Source of the DNA: Calditrichota bacterium
Lineage (GTDB): Bacteria; Calditrichota; Calditrichia; RBG-13-44-9
Assembly (NCBI GenBank): GCA_024276455.1
Contig: JAJRXE010000171.1
Span: 1 to 14,897 of the forward strand
Direction of reading: 5' to 3'
Length of the DNA stretch: 14,897 nt
Of this stretch, positions 1 to 6,668 are shown piece after piece. The first letter of the stretch is position 1; each line of letters begins with the position of its first letter. A program made the translations under genes and the position numbers. Below the pieces are notes generated by a model that was given only the letters and a program-made list of their open reading frames with translations, did not search any database and had not been told where the DNA came from.

Positions 1-237
1 CGGGGCGCCGAAGCACTGGCAGAACGCATTCGTAAGCGGATTGAAAAACACAAATTTCCTCAGGAAGAGATTCAACCCCATGGCACCCTTACCTGCAGCC
101 TGGGGGTGGCCACCTACCCGGACGATGCGGTGGTGATCGAGGATCTGATTATCGCCGCAGATCGGGCCCTTTACCACGCCAAAAAAACCGGTCGAAATAA
201 GGTGGTATCTTACAGTAAAATGCGTGACACAGCCTGA
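1..237 (+). CDS. GGDEF-domain protein (diguanylate cyclase), C-terminal fragment
   Basis: This is the last 78 codons of a gene that begins before the window; frame 1 is open from base 1 and ends in two consecutive TGA stops (235-240). The peptide has the signature end of a GGDEF domain: a run like LAERIRKRIE, then TCSLGVATYPDDA, then ADRALYHAKKTGRNKV, matching the family pattern SxGVA...YP.DA...L...AD.ALY.AK..GRN.V. GGDEF proteins condense two GTP into cyclic di-GMP. The catalytic GG[DE]EF loop and any N-terminal sensor domain lie outside the window, so activity and stimulus cannot be judged. It lies upstream of a terminator and is probably transcribed separately from bshA. Confidence 0.9.
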   Translation, partial: RGAEALAERIRKRIEKHKFPQEEIQPHGTLTCSLGVATYPDDAVVIEDLIIAADRALYHAKKTGRNKVVSYSKMRDTA

Positions 238-363
238 TGAAGGACGAAATTCCAAAACGGTAAAATCCGGAAAGCCGCCGCGCCTGTTTGTTTTCCTTTC
301 TGAAATTTAGAGGAGGAGGTTCATTCACCGAGTCCCCGGATTCAATCCGGAGTGAAGTTTTCT

Positions 364-398
364 GCGTTCCTGACGGAACGCCAAAATTTTTTATTTTT
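364..398 (+). terminator. Rho-independent terminator downstream of the GGDEF gene
   Basis: A perfect 7-bp stem GCGTTCC (364-370) / GGAACGC (375-381) with loop TGAC is followed by a T-rich tract, CAAAATTTTTTATTTTT (382-398). It lies 127 nt beyond the GGDEF stop and upstream of the bshA promoter candidate, so it most likely ends transcription of the upstream unit. Confidence 0.7.
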
Positions 399-546
399 AC
401 CATTTTTCACACTTTTTCGGGCGTTTCGTGGAGAAAAAGGTAGTCAGTGGCATTTGCATTTTCCCCCAAAGCCCCGCTGAGAGGCGTCCATCAGGCCGGT
501 GGTAGGAAAAGAATGACTTCCTTACTCCAACTTTCCTGAAAATATT

Positions 547-578
547 TTTGCACCTCCGGGCGAAATCCCTTAAGTTTG
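547..578 (+). promoter_or_regulatory. Candidate bshA promoter, Bacteroidota-like (-33 TTTG / -7 TAnnTTTG)
   Basis: TTTG at 547-550 and TAAGTTTG at 571-578 are separated by 20 nt. This matches the known Bacteroidota primary sigma pattern TTTG-N19-21-TAnnTTTG. Predicted initiation near 585 leaves a leader of about 26 nt before the bshA ATG at 611. Read as a classical sigma-70 promoter (TTGCAC-N17-TAAGTT) it is poor. Confidence 0.45.
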
Positions 579-610
579 AAGATGACAAGAAGAAAAAGTG
601 GAATCGTTTT

Positions 611-1735
611 ATGAAGATTGGTATTTCCTGTTACCCAACTTACGGCGGCAGCGGAGTGGTGGCCACCGAGCTGGGAAAGAATCTGGCCCGGTTGGGCCAC
701 GAAGTTCACTTCATGGCCTACGCTCTGCCCTATCGGCTAAAAGATTTTTCCGATCGTATTTTTTACCACGAAGTGAAGGTCATTAATTACCCGCTGTTTG
801 ATTATCCACCCTATTCTCTGGCGCTGGCCACCAAAATGGCCGAAATTGCCCGTTATCAGCAGCTGGACATTGTGCACGCCCATTATGCCATTCCCCACGC
901 CATTTCCGCGTACCTGGCCCGGGAAATGATCAAAGCGTACCATCCCCTGAAAATTGTGACCACCTTGCACGGCACGGATATTACGCTGGTTGGCCGCGAC
1001 CCATCGTTTCTGGATGTCACCAAATTCAGTATCGACCAGAGCGACGCCGTTACCGCCGTTTCCCGTTACCTGCGGGATCGGACGATTGAGACCTTCCATC
1101 CGAACCGGCCGATTGAGGTTATTTACAATTTCATAGAAGATCATCCCGACCACCTGCGAAAATGCGAAAAACTGCTGCAACGGATTGCTCCCCACGGCGA
1201 AAAGGTAATTGCCCACCTCTCCAATTTCCGGCCGGTTAAACGGGTAGTGGACGTCATCGAGGTCGCTTACCGGGTCAAACAGCAAATGCCGGTGAAGGTG
1301 TTGATGATTGGCGACGGGCCGGAACGTTCCCGGGCAGAATCCCGGGCCCGGGAGTTAGGCATCGCCCAGGACGTGTATTTCTTGGGTAAACAGGACGACG
1401 TGTACCTGCTCCTCTCCAGCGCCGACATTTTCCTGATGCCCAGCGAACTGGAAAGCTTCGGATTGGCGGCGCTGGAAGCCATGGTGTGCGGGGTTCCGGC
1501 CATTACCAGCAACGCCGGGGGCCTTCCGGAACTGGTTAAAGAAGGCATCAGCGGTTACACCGTGCCGGTGGGAGATGTGGAACGAATGAGCGAAATCATT
1601 CTTGCTCTCTTTCAGGATCCTGCCCGGCTGGAGCGCCTCTCCCAAAGTGCCCGTCAGTACGCGCTGGACAATTTTCACGTGGACAAAATCATTCCCCAGT
1701 ATATTCAACTGTACGAAAACGTTTTATCCCGGTAA
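611..1735 (+). CDS. bshA: BshA-type glycosyltransferase (N-acetyl-alpha-D-glucosaminyl L-malate synthase)
   Basis: A 374-aa GT4-family retaining glycosyltransferase. In the family, BshA transfers GlcNAc from UDP-GlcNAc to L-malate, the first step of bacillithiol synthesis in the cytoplasm. The N-terminus MKIGISCYPTYGGSGVVATELG, then KYPPYS-like, DIVHAHYAIPHA, TTLHGTDITLVG, SNFRPVKRV and GDGPERS follow Bacillus BshA closely. The GT4 E-x7-E motif is ESFGLAALE (Glu281 and Glu289), followed by MVCGVPAIT. Start: the frame is open upstream to a TTG at 548, but family similarity begins exactly at ATG 611, so I use 611; its RBS is weak (AGTGGA-like). GDPD follows after 6 bp. BshB (deacetylase) and BshC (cysteine ligase) are not in the window, so bacillithiol production is inferred from one gene only. 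Confidence 0.9.
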   Translation: MKIGISCYPTYGGSGVVATELGKNLARLGHEVHFMAYALPYRLKDFSDRIFYHEVKVINYPLFDYPPYSLALATKMAEIARYQQLDIVHAHYAIPHAISAYLAREMIKAYHPLKIVTTLHGTDITLVGRDPSFLDVTKFSIDQSDAVTAVSRYLRDRTIETFHPNRPIEVIYNFIEDHPDHLRKCEKLLQRIAPHGEKVIAHLSNFRPVKRVVDVIEVAYRVKQQMPVKVLMIGDGPERSRAESRARELGIAQDVYFLGKQDDVYLLLSSADIFLMPSELESFGLAALEAMVCGVPAITSNAGGLPELVKEGISGYTVPVGDVERMSEIILALFQDPARLERLSQSARQYALDNFHVDKIIPQYIQLYENVLSR

Positions 1736-1741
1736 GGTCGC

Positions 1742-2512
1742 ATGAAACCACTCCTTCACACCCTGATGTCCCGCCCGGTGCCGCTGATTCTGGCCCATCG
1801 CGGCTCCCATCTTCCGGTCGATATTCCCGAAAATACCCTGCCGGCTTTCCACGATGCGCTGGAATTGGGTGCGGACGGCTTCGAACTGGACATCCGTTTG
1901 AGCAAAGACGACCAGATTGTGGTCTTTCACGATGCTTCCCTGAAACGCTTGATGGGAAAACCGGGACGAATCGGAGGGTTTACGCTAAAACAACTGCAGA
2001 CTTTTCCCTTTCTGCATTCCCGGCGCACCCCTTCCATTCAAATCCCTTCTCTGGAGGAACTTTTTGGCCAATCCCCGCCGGGAACCTATTTCAACCTGGA
2101 AATCAAGTCCCCCGGACTGCTGTCCAATCGGTTCCGCTACTACTCCCGCCTGTTCGAACACCTCGCCCCTTTAATCCGGCGCTTCAAACTGGAAGAACAC
2201 GTCTGGATTTCCAGCTTTGATCCCTACGCCCTCTGGCTCTGGCACCGCCGCAACACGGCCATTCCGACCGCTTTGTTGTTCGAACGCTGGCAGCCCCTGG
2301 TGCGCATTTTAGCGGGTAGCCGCTCCATCGACATCCTGCATCCTTCGGTGGATTTAATCGAGCACTACCCCGCCTTCCGAGCCGTGAACAAGCCCCTATG
2401 CTTCTGGTGCGTGAACGACACAAAAATTTTGCACCAGATGCGACGCTGGAAGGTCAGCGCCGTCATTACCGACAGAGTCCGCTTAGCCCGGGAGGTGCTA
2501 ACCAGTGCGTAA
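1742..2512 (+). CDS. Glycerophosphodiester phosphodiesterase family protein
   Basis: A 256-aa GDPD-fold enzyme; the family hydrolyses glycerophosphodiesters to glycerol-3-phosphate plus an alcohol, recycling phospholipid head groups. Visible motifs are AHRG (His19-Arg20), PENTLPAF (Glu30), ELGADGFELDIRLSKD (Glu48, Asp50), VVFHD (His63), an EIKSP metal-ligand segment near residue 120, and a C-terminal CFWCVND...AVITDR typical of the TIM-barrel end. There is no signal peptide, so it resembles cytosolic UgpQ-like enzymes rather than periplasmic GlpQ. It lies 6 bp after bshA with GTAAGGT at the junction as a weak RBS, and its last 8 bases overlap the next gene, so the three genes probably form one transcript. 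Substrate is not predictable from sequence. Confidence 0.9.
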   Translation: MKPLLHTLMSRPVPLILAHRGSHLPVDIPENTLPAFHDALELGADGFELDIRLSKDDQIVVFHDASLKRLMGKPGRIGGFTLKQLQTFPFLHSRRTPSIQIPSLEELFGQSPPGTYFNLEIKSPGLLSNRFRYYSRLFEHLAPLIRRFKLEEHVWISSFDPYALWLWHRRNTAIPTALLFERWQPLVRILAGSRSIDILHPSVDLIEHYPAFRAVNKPLCFWCVNDTKILHQMRRWKVSAVITDRVRLAREVLTSA

Positions 2513-3245
2513 TTCCCGCCGTTTTTTCGCGTTTTTACTTGGTCTAACGGTGCTCGCCTCTGCCGCTCCGCTTCACGTCCGGGCCACCACCTTCCAGTTG
2601 GAGGTCGATTCGCCTTCCACCCTCACCATTCGCTGTTTTCCAGACAATTCCTACCAGAACGAAGATTACCTGTTTCTTTTCCTGGAGTTGAAACAAGCCC
2701 TCGACCGCCTGGAAAATCCGGCGCTGCACACCACCATCCTCACCTCCGACAATCCGGCAGAACCGCCCCGGCTGGTCCTTCGCATTACCAACATCGCCCT
2801 GTTGCAAGACACACTGAACTTCTTCGACTACAGTTACAGCCGTTCCTTTTACCAGGAAAAATACAATTTGCGGCTAATCTTGAACGCCCGACTGTTTCAA
2901 TCGGGACTGTTTCGCCAGCTTGCCGGGCAGGGATTTTCCTTTCGGCGTTTCCGACCGCTTTTCGGAAAGGAAAATCTGGTTTTTCTAATAAGTTTACCGG
3001 GACACTGTCAGGAAACCAATCTGGAACGCTACAACGACAGTTATTACATCAGTGTCCCGCAATCTCTCTTTTTGGCCGAGGGGAAAATTGTTTACCTGGA
3101 AACCGCTCATTTTTTTCCGGAAATATATGGCACGGTCTTGCTGGGAATGCTCCTGGCGGTCTTCATACTGGTTCGTTCTCTCTGGAAAAAATCCAACCTC
3201 TCGAAAAATAACGGGCCTATTTTTCCACCCCGGACGCGAAAATAA
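2505..3245 (+). CDS. Exported protein with C-terminal membrane anchor, unknown function
   Basis: A 246-aa protein I do not recognise. The start is GTG 2505, supported by GGAGGT at 2491-2496 (8-nt spacing), and it overlaps the GDPD stop by 8 bp, implying translational coupling. The N-terminus (MRNSRRFFAFLLGLTVLASA) is a Sec signal peptide: basic residues, a hydrophobic core and a likely cleavage after VRA near residue 27. The middle 175 residues look like a soluble domain rich in Phe, Leu and Tyr, with two cysteines and no known catalytic motif. A single hydrophobic helix at about residues 206-226 (GTVLLGMLLAVFILV) is followed by basic residues (RSLWKKS), giving a type I topology: outside domain, one anchor, short basic cytoplasmic tail. 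Co-transcription with a GDPD could suggest an envelope role, but that is only inference. Confidence 0.75.
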   Translation: MRNSRRFFAFLLGLTVLASAAPLHVRATTFQLEVDSPSTLTIRCFPDNSYQNEDYLFLFLELKQALDRLENPALHTTILTSDNPAEPPRLVLRITNIALLQDTLNFFDYSYSRSFYQEKYNLRLILNARLFQSGLFRQLAGQGFSFRRFRPLFGKENLVFLISLPGHCQETNLERYNDSYYISVPQSLFLAEGKIVYLETAHFFPEIYGTVLLGMLLAVFILVRSLWKKSNLSKNNGPIFPPRTRK

Positions 3246-3636
3246 AGAAACATCTTTTCTTAAACGATGGTAAAAGAAGAGACTGCGTGTGGAGAACAGA
3301 GCTATTTTGTTGAATTAAACAGAGAGAAGCAGAGAATTCGTCCGGCGGAAACGACCAAACAATTCGGCCTCATTTAATTTCCTCGGCTTTTCCAGACGGA
3401 GGGTATTATTCCTGAAGCGGGAATGCCGTTATTTCCTGCACCTTCCCCCAAAAGAAACGGAGTTAAGATTCAAAATTTTCAGAAATTAACAAAAAATATT
3501 TGGAATTACGGGCAGGAATTATTTTATTAGCAAAAGAACCGTTCATTGAACCTGAATTTAGTATTCTTACCGAGGGATTCTTCGACATTCGTAAATTTTA
3601 AGTCGGAACAATTACAGTTTAACAGGGAGTTAAAGT
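3246..3636. other. 391-bp AT-rich intergenic region
   Basis: No supportable gene, RNA or strong terminator seen. The region is distinctly richer in A+T than the flanking genes, especially 3460-3620. Weak promoter-like boxes exist (TTGGAA at 3500-3505; TTGAAC at 3546-3551), but no -10 at proper spacing convinces. The end holds the RBS (GGGAG, 3625-3629) of the next gene. Its length suggests a promoter or leader for the 3637 unit, but I cannot place one. Confidence 0.4.
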
Positions 3637-4260
3637 ATGTTCGACCAGGCTACGTTTCAAAAAATACTTCAGGACCTACACGACCAGGCTCCCACCGGGG
3701 GATGCCGAACCATTGCCGGACTCAACGGAGCCCTTGCAGCCGCCCTGGTGGCGCTGGTTTGTCGCTCGACCATTGGCAATAAGAAATACTTGCAATACGA
3801 AGGCGAAATGAAGAAAATACTGGAACGGTCTCAAAAGTTAGAGAAGGAATTCCTGCTGTTAGCCCAGAAAGACGGGGAAGTGTACCAGGAAGTCGTCGCG
3901 GCCCGGGCGTTACCGCAGGAAACCGAAGAGGAGCAGGCGAAACGGGAGCGGGTGCTTGCCGAAGCCTTGAAACGGGCGGCCATGGTTCCCATGGACATTC
4001 TTCGGCGCTGCGAGGTGCTGGTGGAAGACGCCCGAACCATTACCCTGCACGGGAATGAACATTGCTGGAGCGACGCGGCCGGGGCGGCCATCATGGCACG
4101 CTCTGCCGCCGAATCCGCCTGCCTGAACATACTCTCTAATATTTCCGCTTTATCTGACGAAGATTTTAGCGGTAAATTACGCTCGGAACAGGCGCGGGTG
4201 TTAAAAGTGATCCAGGACATTGCGGAAGAATCGGTGCAATTCGTAAAGTCTAAATTGTAA
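3637..4260 (+). CDS. Cyclodeaminase/cyclohydrolase family protein (FTCD_C, FchA-like)
   Basis: A 207-aa all-helical protein resembling the formiminotransferase-cyclodeaminase C-terminal family, whose members act on 5-formimino- or 5,10-methenyl-tetrahydrofolate. Visible family features: an N-terminal helix, a glycine-rich turn with the following helix (APTGGCRTIAGLNGALAAAL, residues about 24-43), a KDGEVYQEVVAARALP segment equivalent to the family D-x-x-A-x-x-x-V-x-x-A-x-x-LP region, a long charged helix, a segment of the type AAMVPMDILRRCEVL, and DAAGAAIMARSAAESA. The usual loop is PxPGGGS; here it reads APTGGCRT, so catalysis is uncertain. ATG 3637 has GGGAG 7 nt upstream. It stands alone, with an AT-rich spacer on each side. 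The family assignment is good; the exact reaction is not established. Confidence 0.8.
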   Translation: MFDQATFQKILQDLHDQAPTGGCRTIAGLNGALAAALVALVCRSTIGNKKYLQYEGEMKKILERSQKLEKEFLLLAQKDGEVYQEVVAARALPQETEEEQAKRERVLAEALKRAAMVPMDILRRCEVLVEDARTITLHGNEHCWSDAAGAAIMARSAAESACLNILSNISALSDEDFSGKLRSEQARVLKVIQDIAEESVQFVKSKL

Positions 4261-4301
4261 TTGCTAAAAAAACATCGTAATTTGTGAGCGGAACAGGAAG
4301 A

Positions 4302-4330
4302 GTAACAAAAGGGAATTTGCAGAGTATAAT
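4302..4330 (+). promoter_or_regulatory. Candidate promoter for the NifU-like/DUF151 genes
   Basis: A perfect -10 hexamer TATAAT sits at 4325-4330 in the 116-bp AT-rich gap before 4377. At 17-nt spacing the -35 position (4302-4307) reads GTAACA, only a partial match, and no extended -10 TGn is present. The call rests on the -10 and its location. Confidence 0.4.
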
Positions 4331-4376
4331 AACAATGAATAAATTAATTTTAATGAACAGATAAAAAGGAGCGTTT

Positions 4377-4601
4377 ATGTTGACTGAGGAACGTGTAAAA
4401 GAGCTTCTGGAAGCCATCCGGCCGGCCTTGCAAATGGACGGAGGCGATGTTGAGTTTGTGGAATTGAAGGGGAACGTGGTCTATATTCGTTTAATGGGCG
4501 CTTGCAACGGGTGTCCCATGGCCACCCTGACCCTGAAAGAGGGAATTGAACGCTACATGAGAGAAAAATTACCTCAAATTGATGGTGTAGAAGCCGTTTA
4601 A
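4377..4601 (+). CDS. NifU-like C-terminal domain protein (Fe-S cluster scaffold)
   Basis: A 74-aa stand-alone NifU/Nfu domain. These small proteins hold or transfer Fe-S clusters through a CxxC motif. The motif is GACNGCPMATLTLKEGIE with Cys43 and Cys46, preceded by RPALQMDGGDVEFVEL, both diagnostic of the family. ATG 4377 has AAGGAG at 4366-4371 with 5-nt spacing. It is followed after 19 bp by the DUF151 gene, so the two are probably co-transcribed. The protein is full length for this family. Whether it serves general Fe-S maturation or a particular client cannot be read from context. Confidence 0.92.
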   Translation: MLTEERVKELLEAIRPALQMDGGDVEFVELKGNVVYIRLMGACNGCPMATLTLKEGIERYMREKLPQIDGVEAV

Positions 4602-4620
4602 AACCTTTCCGAGGTATTTT

Positions 4621-5178
4621 ATGATTGAAGTAAAAATCAACGGTTTATTTATTACCCAGTCGCAGGCGAATGGCGTGATCCTCAAAGAGCTCCATGGGGA
4701 TCGGACGCTGCCGATTATCATTGGAGAATACGAAGCCCAATCGATTGCCCTGGGGTTGGAAAATATTAAACCGCCCCGCCCCATTACTCACGATTTGACC
4801 CTGAGTATTTTGCAGACCCTGGGGGCCAAGCTGGAACGCATTGTGGTTACGGAGCTGAAAAACAACACTTACTACGCGGTCATTCATATTCGGCACGAAA
4901 TGGAACTCTACGAAGTGGATTCCCGACCCAGCGACGCCATTGCGCTGGCGGTGCGGGAGAATATCCCCATTTTTGTGGAAGAAGAGGTGATGGAAAAAGG
5001 CGGTTACGTTCCGGAAGAGATTGAACAGGGTGCCGAGACTACCAAAGAAGGCGAAACCACGGTTTCTTCCCGGCTGGAAAAACTGAAGAAAGAGCTCCAG
5101 GAAGCGGTAGAGAAAGAGGAATACGAACGGGCGGCTCGAATCCGGGACGAAATCAAGAAGATCGAATCCAGCCAGTAA
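4621..5178 (+). CDS. Bifunctional nuclease (BFN, DUF151) domain protein with C-terminal UVR motif
   Basis: A 185-aa protein. Residues 1 to about 125 form a DUF151/BFN domain: DRTLPIIIGEYEAQSIALGLE, then RPITHDLTLSIL, then EVDSRPSDAIALAVRENIPIFV with the SRPSDAIALA signature at residues 101-110. Residues about 151-182 form a UvrB/UvrC-type motif (LEKLKKELQEAVEKEEYERA then ARIRDEIKK), a helical hairpin used for protein contact in UvrB, UvrC and McsA. A charged Glu/Thr linker (132-150) joins them. This architecture is known in several phyla; DUF151 homologues in plants have reported nuclease activity, but the bacterial role is poorly known. GAGG at 4611-4614 precedes ATG 4621. It probably belongs to the unit starting with the NifU-like gene. 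Confidence 0.9.
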   Translation: MIEVKINGLFITQSQANGVILKELHGDRTLPIIIGEYEAQSIALGLENIKPPRPITHDLTLSILQTLGAKLERIVVTELKNNTYYAVIHIRHEMELYEVDSRPSDAIALAVRENIPIFVEEEVMEKGGYVPEEIEQGAETTKEGETTVSSRLEKLKKELQEAVEKEEYERAARIRDEIKKIESSQ

Positions 5179-5205
5179 ATGTAAGCGACTTTCAGGAGGG
5201 GAATT

Positions 5206-6099
5206 TTGCGATTAAAAATTTATGGTGTCCGGGGAAGCTACCCCCCAACCAACAGCCAGCATTCGAAAATCGGCATCAACACAACCTGTTTGCGCCTGGA
5301 CATCGGAAAACACCTGATCGTTTTCGACGCCGGAACCGGCATCATCAACCTGGGCCACGACCTGGTTGCACAATGGAAAAACAAAGAGAATCAGCAGGAC
5401 ATTTTCAAAATCCATCTCTTTTTTACCCATGCGCACATCGACCACATCATGGGCTTTCCTTATTTTAACCTGATTTATTTTCCCCAGGCGGAATTTCACA
5501 TTATTTCGCCACCATTTTTAAATCATTCAATCCAGGATGTGCTGGAATCGCTCATGAGTCCGGTCATTTTTCCGGTCACCTTTGCCGAACTCCCCGCTCG
5601 ATTCCATTTTCACGGAATGGGCGAAAACCGGCAGGTTTTTTTCTACGAAAACGAGTTCCGCATTTTTCACGTGAGCGAGGAACATATTCCTTCCGGTTGG
5701 TTGGGAAAAATTTCCTGCCTTCGCAACTACACGCACCCCAAAGGGGGAACGTACATCTACAAAATTCAATCTCCGGAAGGAAAATCCCTGGTTTTCGCCA
5801 CCGATATCGAGGGGTTTGTGAACGGAGACAAACGGTTGGCCCGGTTTGCACACAAAGCGCAGGTGTTAATCCACGATGCCCAGTACTCCTGGCCGGAATA
5901 CGAGATGTTTCAGGGATTCGGCCACAGCACTTACGAAATGGCCTGCGAGGTGGCCAGGCAGGCCGAAGTGGAAAAATTGGTGCTATTTCACCACGATCCC
6001 AAGCACAGCGACGCGGAACTCCTCGAACTGGAAGAGAAATCGCGCGAACTTTTTCCCGAAAGTTATCTGGCCACCGAAAGCATGGAATTCGAATTTTAA
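5206..6099 (+). CDS. MBL-fold metallohydrolase, phosphodiesterase-like (GVRGS family)
   Basis: A 297-aa metallo-beta-lactamase-fold protein. The start is TTG 5206, fixed by AGGAGG at 5194-5199 with 6-nt spacing and by the family N-terminus RLKIYGVRGSYPPT. Metal-binding residues are visible: THAHIDH (His75, His77, Asp79, His80), a likely third-site His177 (NYTHPKGG), Asp200 in FATDIEG, and His262/263 in LFHHDPKH. IHDAQYSWPEY...GFGHSTYEMA is typical of the subgroup often annotated as cyclic-nucleotide phosphodiesterase-like. Members hydrolyse phosphodiester or related ester bonds, but the substrate here is unknown. It lies 27 bp after the DUF151 gene and may be the last gene of that unit. No terminator with a convincing stem follows. 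Confidence 0.88.
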   Translation: MRLKIYGVRGSYPPTNSQHSKIGINTTCLRLDIGKHLIVFDAGTGIINLGHDLVAQWKNKENQQDIFKIHLFFTHAHIDHIMGFPYFNLIYFPQAEFHIISPPFLNHSIQDVLESLMSPVIFPVTFAELPARFHFHGMGENRQVFFYENEFRIFHVSEEHIPSGWLGKISCLRNYTHPKGGTYIYKIQSPEGKSLVFATDIEGFVNGDKRLARFAHKAQVLIHDAQYSWPEYEMFQGFGHSTYEMACEVARQAEVEKLVLFHHDPKHSDAELLELEEKSRELFPESYLATESMEFEF

Positions 6100-6140
6100 G
6101 TGCCAACCCGCTTTTTTAGCGAACCTTTTCTTTTACCGAT

Positions 6141-6172
6141 CGTTTGAACAAACGAACGTTTGGGTATTAAAT
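6141..6172 (+). promoter_or_regulatory. Triple half-site operator overlapping a candidate uspA promoter
   Basis: Three alternating copies of one 6-mer stand at strict 8-bp spacing: CGTTTG (6141-6146), CAAACG (6149-6154), CGTTTG (6157-6162), each pair joined by AA. This makes two overlapping inverted repeats, the kind of site bound by a dimeric regulator. A promoter TTGAAC (6144-6149) - N17 - TTAAAT (6167-6172) would overlap them. The function is inferred; the arrangement is directly visible. Confidence 0.4.
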
Positions 6173-6206
6173 TCTGGATTTCCAAATTACACACAGGAGA
6201 AGTACG

Positions 6207-6650
6207 ATGTACAAAAAAATCTTAGCAGCGGTGGACGGGAGTCCTCTTTCGATGAAAGCGGCGAAACAAGCCATGGACCTGGCCAAACATCACCAAGCAA
6301 AACTGACCGTGGTGTACGTGATTGACCAACGGGTGTTCTTTTTCCCTCACGAGGTTCAGATTTTAGCTCCCGAAAATCCTTATTTCACCGTACTGGAAGA
6401 GCTGCGCAAGCAGGCGGAAAAAATCATTACCAAGCTGGACAAAGAGGCGGACAAACTGGACTTGAAATTTGAAGCCCGGATTCTGGAAGGGGTGGTGGTA
6501 GATGTGCTGAAGGAGACGGTAGAAAAAGAGAAATTCGACCTTCTGGTAATTGGTGCCTACGGCAAAACCGGGGAGACCCGCGGTATTATCGGTAGTACCG
6601 CGCTGGCCCTGGCCCACGCCGTGCCCAGCTCCATCTTAATCGTCCGTTAA
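6207..6650 (+). CDS. Universal stress protein (UspA family, ATP-binding type)
   Basis: A 147-aa single Usp domain. It begins MYKKILAAVDGSPLSMKAAKQA, the usual first strand and Asp of the fold, and ends with IGAYGKTGETRGIIGSTA followed by the SSILIVR strand. The G-x2-G-x9-G-S/T motif is intact, so it belongs to the ATP-binding (MJ0577-like) class, not the non-binding UspA class. Such cytoplasmic proteins respond to starvation, redox or energy stress. ATG 6207 has AGGAG at 6195-6199. It lies 18 bp upstream of pyruvate kinase with no terminator between, so the two are probably co-transcribed, linking a nucleotide-sensing stress protein with a glycolytic enzyme. An operator candidate lies just upstream. 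Confidence 0.93.
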   Translation: MYKKILAAVDGSPLSMKAAKQAMDLAKHHQAKLTVVYVIDQRVFFFPHEVQILAPENPYFTVLEELRKQAEKIITKLDKEADKLDLKFEARILEGVVVDVLKETVEKEKFDLLVIGAYGKTGETRGIIGSTALALAHAVPSSILIVR

Positions 6651-6668
6651 AACGCAAAAGGCCAGACC

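Larger units (their letters stand above)
238..610. other. Intergenic spacer with palindrome, terminator and candidate bshA promoter
   Basis: About 370 bp without a convincing gene. It holds an inverted repeat CCGGATT-C-AATCCGG at 336-350, a terminator at 364-398, and a Bacteroidota-like promoter candidate at 547-578. A strong Shine-Dalgarno-like AGGAGGAGGT at 310-319 is not followed by a sensible start codon at useful distance. Short open frames here have no recognisable composition or motif. Confidence 0.6.

Noticed and set aside
310..354. Small gene behind AGGAGGAGGT
   Set aside because: No ATG, GTG or TTG lies at 5-12 nt; the first GTG (352) is over 30 nt away and its frame crosses the terminator.
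548..610. N-terminal extension of bshA from TTG 548
   Set aside because: The added residues are Lys-rich and outside family similarity, there is no RBS at 548, and the bases coincide with a promoter candidate. Family homology starts at ATG 611.
3500..3567. Promoter boxes upstream of the cyclodeaminase-family gene
   Set aside because: TTGGAA and TTGAAC are present, but no -10 or TAnnTTTG element stands at acceptable spacing.
4502..4516. Frameshift or truncation of a larger NifU protein
   Set aside because: The 74-aa Nfu domain has its own RBS and complete fold length; stand-alone domains of this size are normal.
5576..6119. Overlapping open frames on both strands inside the MBL-fold gene
   Set aside because: All lie within the confident metallohydrolase gene; Arg/Pro-rich shadow translations with no motifs.
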